Source: Microcebus murinus
Lineage: Eukaryota; Chordata; Mammalia; Primates; Cheirogaleidae
Assembly (NCBI RefSeq): GCF_040939455.1
Contig: NC_134115.1
Coordinates: 29,724,727-29,788,726, forward strand
Length of the DNA: 64,000 nucleotides
Direction: 5' to 3'
Position numbers and translations under genes: made by a program. Shown in pieces: positions 1 to 52,095 of the stretch (position 1 is the stretch's first letter; each line of letters starts with the position of its first letter). The notes beneath the pieces were generated by a model that saw only the letters and a program-made list of their open reading frames with translations, had not been told where the DNA came from and searched no databases.

Positions 1-569
1 TGGGAGGCGGGGTCCAGGCTCCAGTAGTTGCCCTTGCCCGGGTGGCCCGGCTCGCGGGGGATCTTGACGAAGCAGTCGTTGAGCGAGAGGTTGTGGCGGA
101 TGCTGTTCTGCCAGGCGGGGAACCTGCGGCGGTAGTAGGGGAAGCGGCCGCTGATGAAGGCGCAGATGCCGCTGAGCGTGAGGCGCTTGTGCGGGCTCTG
201 CAGGATGGCCATGGTGATGAGCGCGATGTACGAGTACGGGGGCTTCGCCAGCGGAGGGGCGTCCCCGGAGGACGCCGCAGACATCGTCCGCGCCTTGAAA
301 TTGGTGCCAAACTCAGAGGGCTCGCTCGGGTCGCCGCCGCCCCCGGCGCGCAGTCCGGGAAGCGCGCCCGCGCCCCGCCGCGCCCCCTGCGGCCCGGGCT
401 GGTGCGGCGGCTCTAGGAACTGCTGGCTCGCCTCTGCCTGCTCGTCTTCCTCCTCCTCCCCTTCATCTGCCTCCTCTCCCAGAACATCGATCTTACCGTC
501 TTCGCCGTCGCAGCCCCAGAGGCTGCGCTGCCGTGTGGAGCGAGGACGCTCGGCTCTTGGCAAGTTCAT
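1..569 (-). CDS. FOXD4: FOXD4-type forkhead transcription factor, 5' part (runs off the left edge)
   Basis: An open frame runs from the ATG at 569 to the window edge, giving 189 codons and two bases with no intron. The product is a nuclear DNA-binding transcription factor. Residues 1-10 read [10 protein letters not shown], which matches the FOXD4-family start. An acidic Glu/Asp-rich stretch lies at about 31-48, followed by a Gly/Pro/Arg-rich linker. The forkhead domain starts near residue 109 ([14 protein letters not shown]), and the DNA-recognition helix [10 protein letters not shown] is at 155-164. The C-terminal part of the domain and the rest of the protein lie outside the window. FOXD4 genes are single-exon, as here. 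The downstream-adjacent position relative to ZNG1 on the same strand supports FOXD4 over other FOXD members. The paralogue name (FOXD4 or FOXD4L) cannot be decided from this fragment. GC and CpG content is very high compared with the AT-rich surroundings. Confidence 0.93.
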   Translation of the reverse strand, partial: MNLPRAERPRSTRQRSLWGCDGEDGKIDVLGEEADEGEEEEDEQAEASQQFLEPPHQPGPQGARRGAGALPGLRAGGGGDPSEPSEFGTNFKARTMSAASSGDAPPLAKPPYSYIALITMAILQSPHKRLTLSGICAFISGRFPYYRRRFPAWQNSIRHNLSLNDCFVKIPREPGHPGKGNYWSLDPAS

Positions 570-785
570 GGAGAAGCAGGTCCAGCAGACTTGGGAGAGG
601 TGGCGGCCGCCCACCTGGCCTGGGGTGGGCTGGGATAGAAGCCTGGGACGAGACGCAGGAGCGCTGGTGGTTACCCTCTTAGATGCTTCCCTGGCTTCTT
701 CCTCCTCCTTCCCAACACTGTCCGGCAAAGGTGTACTTTGCCTCTTACGAAAGCTTCTTCGAGCCCCTGTGTGGTGGATGCCCCC

Positions 786-791
786 TTTATA
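786..791 (-). promoter_or_regulatory. TATA box candidate of the FOXD4-type gene
   Basis: On the minus strand the sequence reads GGTATAAAGGGGG, with TATAAA about 220 bp upstream of the start codon. This would put transcription start near 755-760 and give a 5' UTR of roughly 190 bases. The surrounding 570-950 is moderately GC-rich. This is inferred from the motif and spacing only. Confidence 0.5.
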
Positions 792-999
792 CCTCTTCTT
801 ACCCTACCTCGCAGCGGTGCCACTTCCTCCCGACGCATCCAATAGTGAGGGTCAGCTGCGCAAACACCACACCCGGGAAGAGCCCTCAGCACCCCCTACC
901 CGCCCCCACCCGCCACCAAGGAAGATGCTGGGCTCTTAGGGCTGACCAAGCCAGTTGCCCCGTCTCTGCATGAGCTCTGTTAATGCTCTTTTAAAACCA

Positions 1000-2690
1000 C
1001 AGAAATTAAAACGAGGTGGGAAAATATGATACTCAATAATCTATGGCCACCTCGACATGCGGCTTTCTCTCCCAGAGAATAGAAATAGAGGGGGGCACTG
1101 AAATGTATACTGCGTTTGTAAAAGAATGTGTAAGAGTAAAGCATGTTTTCGTGTTTCATAGCTGGGCAATTATCCACTTTCATTGGTTAATTCTGCCCTC
1201 TTTGAGAATGGTGGGCTGAATTATTTTTAATGTTTTGACTGTATCCCCGGGCTCAAGGCGGGTGTCAGGGAGGTGTTGCATTGTCACTACTACCCTCCTC
1301 CCCAAAATGGTCTCCATGACTCAAATTTTAAGAAAAGCCAGAAATATCCTAGCATTAAATTGTGGAAATTCAGGATGGAGGGCAGGCTGGAGGGCTAAAG
1401 ACGAATCTTCTAGCTCACTACAGCAGTGATTCTGCAACTTCTTTGAACATTTAACCACAATAACAAATACATTTTATACCACGATCTTGCACATACCTAC
1501 TTAAATGGATTCCACAAAACAATATACTTACATTGCAGGGATCACTGATATTTTTTTTTCCTTTTCATAACTGGCCACAACCAGCTAAGTTGATTTAGCC
1601 ACATACTAACCAGTATAGGCCCAGTTTGAAAAATTCTGTTTTCACAAAGTGGCCCTACACAGAAGGGATGCCCCCAGTCTATGAGAGGGCTCTCTCTCTC
1701 TCTCCCAGCCCTTCCTTCCTTCTTTTCAGAAATGCCAACATTAAGCATTTTTACTGTAATAATAAAACCTGGAACTTCCTTGAGGCAAAGGATGGGCTAG
1801 TGTCAATGGCATTAAATCACTGGGTCATCATTCAGTATCCACACTGGAGAGCAGCACTATGACAACAGCTGTTTAACTCACTCACCTGAGTGGACTCTGA
1901 AACGCTTCCTGTGCCAGAGAAAGCATTTTGAACATAACAAGATTTTTATTTATTTTTAATTTTTTTAGTAACAAGACTTTTAGATTGGCTTCATTTAAAT
2001 TAGCTCAGAGACTAAAGTAACATTACAATGAAATATAATTATATATAACTAAATACAAAGCCACAGTATATATTCATAACTTAAAGCCCAACTACTTGGG
2101 AAAAATTTGAGGTGGCATATCATAAAAATGCAGCATAAAAGATTATATTAAGCCATTGATTGTCAGTTACATAGTGTTTATAAAATGACAATTTTCAGTG
2201 AGATATCAGAAACCAACCACATGGGCAAAATAAAACCAAAAGTAGTTTAAAGTAGCCAGTGGCTTCAGGCTAAAATTTGAAAAACAGCTTTCTTGCAAAT
2301 CTTTTTTTAAACCTTATCCTCTCTACTCCTGAGGTTTTTATTCTCCACGGCTCCCTAGTTTATATGTAGCTTGGAGGACAAATACTAGGTTTTAAGCCTA
2401 ACAGATTTGTGTTTGAATTCCAAATTTACCAATAACTACTTGTGTGATCTACTAAAAGAAGCTCCAGGAGGGCCAGGACAGGTGTCTTATTCAGCCTTAT
2501 AATCCCAGATGCCTCCCCCCAAACCCCCTGCAGGTGAGGCACGCCTGTCTTCCATCAGTTTAGGAATCCAATTACCTGGGAAAAGGAGTATTGTTAGTTT
2601 TCCTAGAGTCAACTTCTATAGGGATTTGGGTTATTTAAAAATGAAAGGAGAAAAGTGCCCAAAAACAAAACCAAGAAATCCTCACATTGA
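1000..2690. other. intergenic, no recognised feature
   Basis: This stretch lies between the FOXD4-type promoter and the first LINE fragment. It contains a short CT-rich microsatellite near 1690-1707 and AT-rich sequence. I found no coding frame with family features and no repeat that I can name. Confidence 0.5.
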
Positions 2691-2699
2691 TGGAGGCAT

Positions 2700-3520
2700 G
2701 TCAAAGGGCCACAGGAGACAACTGAAAGAGTGACCAGTGGCCCAAGCTGGGACAATTTGAGCAAAATAAAGCAGTATTGGAGTATAACCCAAGGTATAAA
2801 ATATCTGTGTCCACACAGATAAACATAAATGATTGGGTCAATAAATAGAAGGAAATACACAAAATCCTTTGAAGAATTCCAAATAAATTAATCACCCTCA
2901 AGGAGGTAGAGCATAACTCCCCAATACTTTGGTGCAGGATGTACATAGTGATTTCCTTGCAAGAGTACAGTATGAAAAGGGTACAGAGGAGTAACTTTAC
3001 AGTGGAGAAACCTGACAAACACTACTTCAGATAGGTGGGCAGGTGATCAAGGTCAACATCAACAGTCATAAATTATGTTGATATTATATACCCTTGGTAT
3101 GATGTGATGAAAATGACACTTTGTGATTGTCCTCCCCAAATCCCCAGTCTAACCATAAGAAAAACATCAGAAAAATTCTAATAAAGGAACATCTGTGTAC
3201 CTGACCAGTACTCCTCAAAAATGGTCAAGGTCATCAAAACAAGGACAGTCTAAGAAACATCACAGCCAAGAGGAATCTAAGGAAAATGAATACTAAATGT
3301 AATGTGGTACCTTGGATGGCATTCTGGAAAAGAAAATTAGTTAAAAACTAAGGATATCTGATTAAACTAATAATATATCAATACTGGTTCACTAATTGTA
3401 ACAATTATACCATACTATTGTAAGATGTTAGTTAGCGTGGGGGGATATGGGAACTCTGTAAATCTAAAACTGTTCTAAAAAATATATTCTATTAATTTAA
3501 AAAATTAAAAATAGGGGGGG
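2700..3520 (+). repeat. L1 (L1M-type) 3' end
   Basis: An old L1 3' UTR in plus orientation. Recognisable features are the AACATCAGAAAAATTCTAATA block, CAAGGTCATCAAAACAAGGA, and the terminal GGGAACTCTGTAAATCTAAAAC followed by an A-rich end. It is diverged, so the subfamily is not assigned. Confidence 0.6.
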
Positions 3521-3529
3521 AAGGGCCAA

Positions 3530-3905
3530 TGGTCAAAAAGTGGAAACTCAAATGCCCAACAACTGATAAATAGGTAAACAAAATGTGATATATCCATACA
3601 ATGAAAGACTATTCAGCAATAAAAATGAATGAAGTACTGATACATGGATGAACCTTGAAAATATTACATTATGTGAGGAGTCTAAACAAGCAAATCTATA
3701 GAGACAGAAAGTAGATTAGGGGCCTGGGGCCAGGGGGAAGTGGGAAGTAACTGCTAATGGATATAGGCTTTTTTAAGGTGATGAAAATGTTCTGGAATTA
3801 AATACTGATAATAGTTGTCTAACTATGTATATACTAAAAACCATGAATTGTACACTTTTAAAAAGGGTAAATTTTATGGTATGTGAATTATATCTAAATA
3901 AAGTT
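3530..3905 (+). repeat. L1 (L1M-type) 3' end, second fragment
   Basis: Contains the typical older-L1 tail: CAATAAAAATGAATGAAGTA, the AGAGACAGAAAGTAGATTAG block, GATGAAAATGTTCTGGAATTA, GAATTGTACACTTTTAAAAA, and the terminal ATTATATCTAAATAAAG. It lies directly downstream of another L1 end in the same orientation. Confidence 0.75.
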
Positions 3906-4089
3906 TTTATACCAAATATGTCAATGTAAAAACAAAGAGCTATGGCAATGAAAACTAGGTTGAATGTTTTAGAAAGACTCCAAATAATGGAACCTCACTC
4001 TAAATGAGGAAAAAGAAAAAGAATGGAACTCTTACCGTCCTGTCTCATCTATTCATCAGTGTTGACTTAAGAATCAAGTCTGTCTTTGC

Positions 4090-4165
4090 AGCTCCCGCGA
4101 CATTTAACATGGGACCTTGGTGCATGGTGGGTGTTCAATAATGTTTGGTGATTACTTCTTTCCTA
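4090..4165 (+). repeat. MIR/L2 tail fragment
   Basis: A short match to the conserved tail TGGTGGGTGTTCAATAATGTTTGGTGA of ancient MIR/L2 elements, in plus orientation. It is too short for a firm family call. Confidence 0.35.
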
Positions 4166-5854
4166 AGGCTGAATAGTTTGTTTTTGTTTGTCTGTTTGGG
4201 ATTTTTTCCCCTAGAAGTATCAGGGGCTCATCAACTGGCATCATAAGATGCCATCCTAGTTTGAAAAATAAACCTTTCTAAACTAATCTACAGGAAAGAT
4301 GGTAATATCTGGTTTTTCTTTATTTCAACCTAAAAATTAAAGGTACTTGATCATCAATAGAGTTAAAGGTAAGGTTGATTCTAATATTAAGACTAATTCT
4401 GAGAAAAGAACTCTAGCATATCCTTCTTTCTCATCAAAGTACAGTGCGTTGCCAGATATTCAACGGCAGAATTCACTTCTTTCCACATCATCCCTACTAA
4501 TTTTAGAGCTGGGAAAGTCATTCCAAAGCAATCTAAAGTTTTCCCACCTATACCAGTGATCCAAAGGAAACAATTCTTCAATTCATAGAAAGCAACCAAG
4601 CTTATAATGTTCCAAAGTATTGATCATCATTGTTTTAAAAGCCTTTAGCTTTATTTTATTGATTACTGCCTCACAAAATTCATAATCTAGGGATTATAAC
4701 CTCTAGGAAGAAAGATATTTTTTATTCTCAACTTCTACTTAAGTCTATAAGAAGACTTTTTAAAAATCAAGATATTGTATATCTATCTGAAGCAAACAAT
4801 CAGAAAAAGAACTCTGGGTAGCATGGAAGGAAGATAATTAAAGTATCTTCAAGTGCAAATCTGCTTAGGAGTCTAACAAGAGGAAGTGAGCTATTTGGAG
4901 GGTTTTTCCTAAATCATACATTATTGATAGCCACCAAAAGAAAAACCAAAGGCATCAAGCTCTTTTACCAAGTTGACCCTTTCAATTACCTGGTCTACTC
5001 TCACAACTTGTGCTAACACTCTCTGCAGCTATCTTTAACTCACTACCGATTTTCTTACCCCTTTCACTCACAGCTGGAGCAAGTCTCAAACAATCATTTG
5101 TTTTAAGGTGTGCAGAAGTTTTAAGGTGTGAATTGTATATCAAGCCTTGCTGGAAAAGCCAAAGCCACACACATTGAGACTCTGTATTCAGGGTGCTTTA
5201 AATCTAATCCCTGGAACAATTCAGAGAGATTTCATTGTTATCTCCATTTCATGAATAAGGAGGCAGAGGCTCAGAGAGATTTAGTAATTTATCCTGTGTT
5301 CCTCTGTAAACTATAAAAGTTTTAGATGAACCTTGATCATCATTATCATCATAATACCTTGTAAGTCTTCTATAGCAAGCAGAATAATGGCCCACATTAT
5401 TATTATTACATTATAAAAATAAAACTTTCTCTTCAGGATATCTATAGCAAGTTCCAAAGTCACCTGAAAGTACAGTTTAAATAAACTATGGCACTGATCA
5501 TTGAAAAATACTTCATTTTGGGAAAGAATAAAGAATAATACAATGCACCCTTAAAAATATATAAACAATATAAAAATACAGTTTAAAATCCAAAACAAAA
5601 CAGTGAGATCTAGATTGGTACAAGTTAAAATATGTCAGTTAGGTTTGGGAAGATGGGTACTTTCATACATCCATGAAGGCAAATGGTAGAGTCATTTGGA
5701 AGGGCAGTTTATCAGTATCTATTAAAAATTGTCAGTATGCAAATCTTAGAAGCTAAAGATTCCACTCATGTATCTGTTCTAGAGAAACATTCACACATAA
5801 GGGCAAAGAGGCATATACAATGATGTTCATTGCAGCACTGTTTGCAATGTCAGA

Positions 5855-6390
5855 AACTAGTTCGTCTGCTGCAGCCATTACACTCACATCCCTTCTCCAG
5901 CTTAAAACCCTTCAGGGGTCACTTCCCAAGGTATTAAGAATAATCCACACATTTACTCTGTCCTACAAGGAGCAACAAACCTGGCCTGGTTCACAACTCC
6001 AATTTCATCTCATACCTTTGCTTTCTAACCTTCCACCACTGTTACCTTCTTCCTGGTCTGCCAACACACCATGCTGGTGCCTACCTAAGGTGCCTTTGCA
6101 CTATTTGCTCCGTCTATATAGAGACTTCTTCTCCACTTTATATGATGACTCCTTCTTTTAATTTGGTTCTCATCATAAAGGCCTTCCACGACCACTCAAG
6201 TCTAAAGTTGTTCTTTATTTTTATCAGCCTGCGTAGGGTTGCCTCCTATTTTCCATTTATTTGTGTCCCTCCACCAGAATGTAAACAATATGAGAACCTG
6301 GTCTTCATCTGTTGTGTGCAATGTCAGCCTCTGCACTAATACATGCGCAGACTGGAAGCTCTCAATAAATATTTTTGTTAAATCAATGTA
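5855..6390 (+). repeat. L2 LINE 3' end
   Basis: A long diverged L2 3' region in plus orientation. It has AAAACCCTTCAGGGGTCACT near the start, GGTGCCTTTGCACTATTTGC in the middle and a terminal CTCTCAATAAATATTTTTGTTA. These are the standard landmarks of the L2 tail. Short frames inside it are remnants or chance. Confidence 0.65.
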
Positions 6391-6884
6391 TTCTATGCTA
6401 AACTATGAATTTTTATACAGCAAAGAATAAAAGATGTATATATACTGTCATGGAAAGATCTAAGACTAATTGTTGAGTATGTTTTCTTTTTTAAGCAAAC
6501 TGCATTATAATATATAAAAAAAGAAGTTTTAACACATACATGCACATTATAAAAATAAAACCTTCCCTTAAAGATATATATGGCAGGTTTCTAAGTTTTC
6601 TGAAGCAGCAGCTTAAGCTATGGCTCTGATCACTGGAAAATAATTCACTTTGGGAAACATAACATGTAAGTGAAAGTAAATATCTGAAAAGGTAAAACAT
6701 TGGTTTAGCCCTCAGAAGTGACAGGAATTAAAGGAGAAGGGTCAGGGAAGACTGACTTCATCTGTACTATTGCATTTTTATAACAAAAATGTATTCATAC
6801 ATTACTTGCATAGTAAAAAATATTTAAAGATAAATACATTTTAGAAGAAAAAATGAGTTGTATAAATGCATATTTTATATTATA

Positions 6885-6972
6885 AAATGTTTGAAATAAC
6901 ATTAATCTATATTTGCAAATATATTTATAAATAATGTAGATTAATAATATATTAATATTATTTCAAACATTT
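6885..6972. repeat. AT-rich imperfect palindrome (88 bp)
   Basis: Outer arms at 6885-6899 and 6958-6972 are perfect 15-bp inverted repeats (AAATGTTTGAAATAA against TTATTTCAAACATTT). An inner pair, ATTAATCTA and TAGATTAAT, lies between them. The middle is nearly pure A/T. It could be a decayed MITE or a spontaneously arisen cruciform-prone sequence. Confidence 0.75.
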
Positions 6973-7109
6973 CTCCCACAACAAGACAACTAATTATAAG
7001 CCCTTTTTCATGGTCTGGAACAGATAGGTCTAGACACTTAATTTGCCAAAGAACAGTATTAAGTATTATTGGGAGCACATTAATTATAAAACAAATTTAA
7101 ATTATTATG

Positions 7110-7345
7110 AAGAAGAAAACATTTACTCAGGCTCTGCTATGTGCTAGGAGCCAAGCTGGATGTATTAAAAACCCAATTAATCCTGGTTGATATTACCACT
7201 ATCTACTTTATAAATAAGGAAACTAATCTCAGAGTAAATATAAATACTTTGCCCAAGATTACACAGCCAAGAAACCGAAAAGCTGGAATTAAAACCCACA
7301 TCTGACTCGAAAATCAGCTGACTTTCTATTAGGCAATTTGCTGTC
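7110..7345 (+). repeat. MIR SINE
   Basis: Plus-orientation MIR with TATGTGCTAGGAGCCAAGCTG, a TAAATAAGGAAACTAATCTC core, GCCCAAGATTACACAGCCAAG and the AGCTGGAATTAAAACCCA 3' block in the right order. Confidence 0.75.
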
Positions 7346-8339
7346 ACAAAATAACTGTATTCTCTCAACCATGAACTAAGAGAATGGATTCCAGAGGCAA
7401 CTGGATGACTACAGAGAAGTTATATTAAAAAGGTATAGAATAGAAGGGAAGGAAGATCAGCATTATCAAACTCATTGGTAGACCCAAAAGAATATAACAG
7501 CAATAACCAACTTGAGATAATTTAACCAATTAGACTTCTACCTCCAACTACTGAAATCATTCAAAATACACAGATATAACTCCTTTATTCAATATTCTAA
7601 GGAAAAAATTCCAAAAGCCATTTTGATAACCTTCTCTGACATTTAACAACCATTAGTTTGGAAAAGCTCTTTTTAAAATTCTATTTATGCTTTTCTCTTA
7701 TAATTTGAGTGTAGTTATGCTGACCTGCCCTTTAGTTGGAATAGGGAAAAAAGTGAGCCACTGTACACTGACACACCAATCATTTATGTAAAGATTGTTA
7801 AATTATCAAAAGATATCTGTAATTATAGCTGAAGTCTCATACCTCATCACTTTTTAGCTTATATTGAAAACTAAAAAAGTTCAGGAAAAAACAAGATGAA
7901 TTTAATACCACTAGTAAAATCTACTTAAAACTCAAAGCTCTACAGCTTTGGAATCTTTTAAATATATTCTAAAATAAATGGCTAAAGTTTCATTACACTG
8001 ACTTTCAATAAATCTTAGCATTGATTAAGAATAGAGAGAGAGAGGTTAATTTCTTTGACTCGGATTTCTTCCATTTTTATGTCTCTAGCCACAACAAACC
8101 TTTTATTTCATTTAATAAAAATAGTGACAACAATTAAAAAAATTTTGTTAACAACAATATGATCATTATATCTCTGCAATCTGCTGAAGTTATAAGAGAA
8201 AATGACAACGTTGAAGAAAGTTTTACCATTATTATTATAAACAATTTTCATGGGCAAGAAATTCAGCATATGTAAAATCTAAAGCCAATTTTGAAAGATA
8301 TTTTTGGGAAACATCTGTCTCAAAAAAAAAACACTGCAG

Positions 8340-8559
8340 AGGCTATTATATTAATATTTTATTGCATGAATGTAAAATGTTTTACAGTACTAATTTACTA
8401 AATTTTATGTATTCTATAAAATAAATACTATTTTTAAAGCATACTTCTGTTAGAATTCACAACAGAAGTAATGAAAAGAATAGATGCTTGAAATACTCCC
8501 AGTAGGAAACTTATTCTCATTTTTCTCATTAATCCTTTTGATAAGAAACGCTTCTAGTA
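8340..8559 (-). other. ZNG1: ZNG1 3' UTR (inferred)
   Basis: The sequence downstream of the ZNG1 stop codon on the minus strand is AT-rich and non-coding. The end is inferred from the first clear AATAAA, at 8358-8363. An alternative signal lies further downstream near 8103. Confidence 0.45.
8358..8363 (-). terminator. Polyadenylation signal AATAAA candidate for ZNG1
   Basis: The minus strand reads CAATAAAATA, with AATAAA about 197 bases after the stop codon. Its position makes it the most economical 3' end, but no transcript evidence is available here. Confidence 0.45.
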
Positions 8560-47797
<39,238 letters not shown>

Positions 47798-47894
47798 CCC
47801 GGCCTACAGCACAAGTCTGCCGCGAGTCTAGAGCTGGGACCCAAACACCAAACCACAGCGGCGCACGCATAACACGCCACTCTTGGCCAGGACC

Positions 47895-47902
47895 TGACGT
47901 CA
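47895..47902. promoter_or_regulatory. CRE (TGACGTCA) in the ZNG1 promoter
   Basis: A perfect palindromic cAMP-response element 98-105 bp upstream of the ZNG1 start codon, in a CpG-rich stretch (47640-48060). The family of binders (CREB/ATF) is established for this motif. That it works here is inferred from position. Confidence 0.6.
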
Positions 47903-48579
47903 TTATACTGCGACGGTAGCTCCTCCTAATCAAGCCTGGTAACATGAACACCGGCTGAGGACCGCCTTGCCCCTTGGCCACTCCCCCAGGGGAGCTGGGC
48001 ACGCCTCCGGGGCGTGTTCTCCAGCCCCACCCTGAAGAAGGTGCCTGTCCCGTCTGGGGCTTGCAGTCTTAATAGCTGCTGGCTGTGGGCAGGGATGAGG
48101 CCAGGCTGACTGGAACCTGCAGCAGATAGCCTGACCTAACCAGTCCCAACAGGGCATAGACTTTGCCAACTTGACGTTTTTTAGTCTCATTTTAAAACTA
48201 TTTTTAATTCATAGGGGAAAGAATGGAAGGTTCTTACACTACAACATTCATTGTAATTATTCTATCCGAAAGACAATTGGTGAAATTCTTTTCTTTTTTT
48301 ATAATTACGTACTATATACGTATATCCAAATTATTGCACTGTTCATGCATTACCTTTTTTACTTTTCTTTCTCATTGTTTATTTGGACCTCAGGTAACCT
48401 GAGTTCATTAATCATATTCGTTGTTTCATGACACTCTTTCATCCATAACCAATGGAAAGCCTTCCTTCCTATTTATATAAATGTATAGTGAACTCCTTTG
48501 ACCTCATTCCTAAAACAAGAAGATTACTAATAAGTTACATATCTATGAGCTCCTCCCCTATTCCAACCCATAGCCTGTC

Positions 48580-49150
48580 CCACAGCATAATAACTGCAAT
48601 CATGAATTATTTCAGGATTGCTGATTATTCCTTCTTTTCTTTTTAGTTTTATCACATATACTATATATACTTACACAATGTGTTGTTTAATTTTGCTTGT
48701 TTTTGAACTTCATCAAAAGAGTACCATACAATATACAATCTCCTGGGGCTTTCAGTATTTTTCAGCACCACTACTGCATTACAGTCTATTGTGTGGCTCT
48801 ACAGCAATTTATTTATCCATTTCCTGGAAGTGGTTTTCAGGTTTTGCTCTTATGAACAAGGCTGCTATGAACATTTTTCCTGGTGTATGTGTGCTCAGCT
48901 TTCCTTGGGTGTCTATGTAAGAGTAGAATTGCTGGGTCTTATATTACACTTTACAAAAAAATGCACAATTATTTTTTCAAATCCAAATTCATACATTTTC
49001 CCAACAATGTATAAGAGATCTAATTGATGTATATGTTAATATTATCAGACATTTTTTAGCTTTTGCTAATCACTTGAGTACAAATTAATACTTCATTGTG
49101 GTCTTTATTTGCATTTCCTTGGTTACAAGATCAAGCATCTCCTCATGTGT
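48580..49150 (-). repeat. Old L1 3' fragment, antisense
   Basis: The reverse strand of an L1 tail: GTGTGGCTCTACAGCAATTT, AAGGCTGCTATGAACATTTT, TAGAATTGCTGGGTCTTATA and TTTGCATTTCCTTGG are in the expected order. Several 80-100 codon frames here are chance readings of this repeat. Confidence 0.6.
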
Positions 49151-49154
49151 TTGG

Positions 49155-49300
49155 GCCATATTCAATTCTTAGAACAACCCTATGAACTGCTTGCTATTAC
49201 CTCCTTTTTAAACATGAGGCACAGAGAGGTTAAATTTTTGGCCAAGTTAAGTCATAAAATCTAACTGATGCAAAAGCCGTATTTTTTATTACTATCCTAA
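49155..49300 (+). repeat. MIR SINE fragment
   Basis: AGAACAACCCTATGAACTGC and ACATGAGGCACAGAGAGGTTAA match the MIR core and 3' half. Confidence 0.6.
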
Positions 49301-50047
49301 TGTCAAATAAATGGTTGATTTCTTCCTTCCTTCCCTGAAATTCCCCATAAAATATACTGCGTGTATTTCACCACTTCTACTGATGTGTATATATATCTTG
49401 AAACTATTCTTTGGTATAACTGTCACACTACTGCAGAACATATTTAAGAGAGAGGGTTTCAGGAGTACAAATGAACTTATCATTATACTCACACATATGC
49501 TCAGCCTCAGAAATCAGGAGTTGAATGCTTTGCCAGCTCTGACAATGTAGTCATGGACTAGCTAAGGAAGAAATAAGACAAATAAATACCTGGAGCCTGG
49601 TGGTTGAGTTCACTTTATACTGCCAGAGGAGAGAAGTTGTGATGGACAGCCCGAAGTAGATGGCATTAAGCCCTTAACACAATGATTCACAACCTTTTGG
49701 TTTCAGAAATGCTATGTAATATTGGGGGTTTTTTGGCAACCTAAAGGAAGTAATATTGTACCCACAGGCATCTCACTATTTACTGGGTGACCCTTCAGCA
49801 CTACATGACTGCCTGAACAGAGGCTATTATAGTCCTGACCACCTTCTTTTACGTATCTTTCAAATAAATTCTTGTACATTCCCTTACATGGCTCTGGCTG
49901 AAAGTTATACTAAAATCTCTCATCTCTCACGAAGAACAACCTGTGCCCTATGAGGCCAGCTCAGTCAAGGTAGCCAACAAGCATTGCTGTAACAGTATGG
50001 AGCCTCAGAGCAAAAGGAGTTTTAATATCTGTCATAAGTTGAATGCA
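49301..50047. other. intergenic, no recognised feature
   Basis: Unique-looking sequence with a weak MER5-like stretch near 49680-49745 (GATTCACAACCTTTTGGTTT). No gene was recognised. Confidence 0.4.
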
Positions 50048-50358
<311 letters not shown>

Positions 50359-50815
50359 AGTTGAATGCACCTAAATGTCTAACTGACAGACAAATAACTG
50401 TGAGGAACAGATAAATAAGGTATAATATATCCATACAGTGGAAAATTATTTGGCAATAAACAGAATGAAGTATTGATGGCTGCTACAAAATTAATCTCAA
50501 AAACATGCTAAGTGGAAAAAGCCATTCACAAAAGACCACATCTTATATGATTTAATTTATATAAAATATCCAGAATTGACAAATCTATAGAGATATAAAG
50601 TAAATTAGTAGTTGCCAGGAGCTATACGTTGAGGAAAGACTGCTAATGGGTACAGTGTTTCTTTGGGGGTGATGAAAATGTTCTAAAATTGGTTATGGTG
50701 ATAATAGCACAACTCCGTGAATATACTAAAAGCCATTGAATTGTACACATTATATTAGTGAATTGTGTCATATATGAATCTCATCTAATAAAGCTGCTAT
50801 TGTTTAAAAAAAATT
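50359..50815 (+). repeat. L1 (L1M-type) 3' end
   Basis: CATTCACAAAAGACCACATC, AGATATAAAGTAAATTAGTAG, GGTGATGAAAATGTTCTAAA and GAATTGTACACATTATATTA are in order. This is a second copy of the same type of tail as at 3530-3905. Confidence 0.78.
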
Positions 50816-51227
50816 AAAGGCTGATCTGGGCATCAAAATGTGGGGGTGCCAGTGTGCCCTGTCTTCAGCAGTTTCAGGTCCTGACCTTAGGCATGAATAT
50901 AAAGATTACAGCTTGATAAAATTTTTCCTTTTTAGTCTGTTCCCATATTCCTGTTCAGCAAAATACCTTATCCATGGATTCTGTAGAGTTCTGGCATTTT
51001 CTTTTCTGACTCTATTAACTGGAAAGAATTTAGCAAGCATCATCTGAGGAGAGGGTTTTGATTTACTCAGATATATGATCTGTAATCTCAGCTCTCCCAG
51101 AATAGCTTGGTATGACTTTTTTAAAACTTCTATCATAACAGGATTTACCAATTTTATCTATCCTGAATGAACTTTTACCATTGTCGTTAAATTAAAAATG
51201 CTTTTTTAAATAAGTAAAAAATTTCCT

Positions 51228-51571
<344 letters not shown>

Positions 51572-51679
51572 ATTTCCTAAGTATGATATGGTAGAATCTA
51601 TTATAGTTTCTAATGTCACTTAAAATTTCATCCTCATTTAGTTTAACAATTTTATTTAACCCCATTTATTTTATGGCAA

Positions 51680-51924
51680 AACAACAATAATAATAGTAAT
51701 ATGTTGAGTCCTTACCATCCAATAGGCATTGCGTTAAGCACCTTAAATGTATTATCTCATTTAACGCTTCAAGGTAAATATTATTTGCATTCTCATTTTA
51801 TAGATGAGGAAACTGAGGCTTAGAAAAGATAAATATCTTACTCAAGGACATACAATCAGTAAATGGCAGCCCTGGAGCTCAGTACAGCTCTGCCTGACAC
51901 TAATTTCCATGCTCTTCTAAACCA
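51680..51924 (+). repeat. MIR SINE
   Basis: Near full length: TTGCGTTAAGCACCTTAAAT, TTTTATAGATGAGGAAACTGAGGC, CTCAAGGACATACAATCAGT and CCCTGGAGCTCAG. Confidence 0.82.
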
Positions 51925-52095
51925 GAGATCAGCAAACTTTTTCTGTAAAACCACATAGTAAATATTTTAGGCTTTGCAAAGCCAAAAGGCAAATTTGAGG
52001 ACATTGTATACGTACTTACACAAGAAGAGAGAAAACAAATTTCTACAAAGTTTGAGATTTGAATGCATATGTTAAATAAAACTCTAGGAGGCTAT

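Noticed and set aside
42..939. Long plus-strand open frames over the FOXD4 region
   Set aside because: They are antisense to the forkhead frame and have the Arg/Ala/Pro-rich composition expected from GC-rich antisense reading. No family features.
48171..49027. Cluster of plus-strand frames of 64-100 codons
   Set aside because: They lie over an antisense L1 tail. The hydrophobic composition comes from T-richness.
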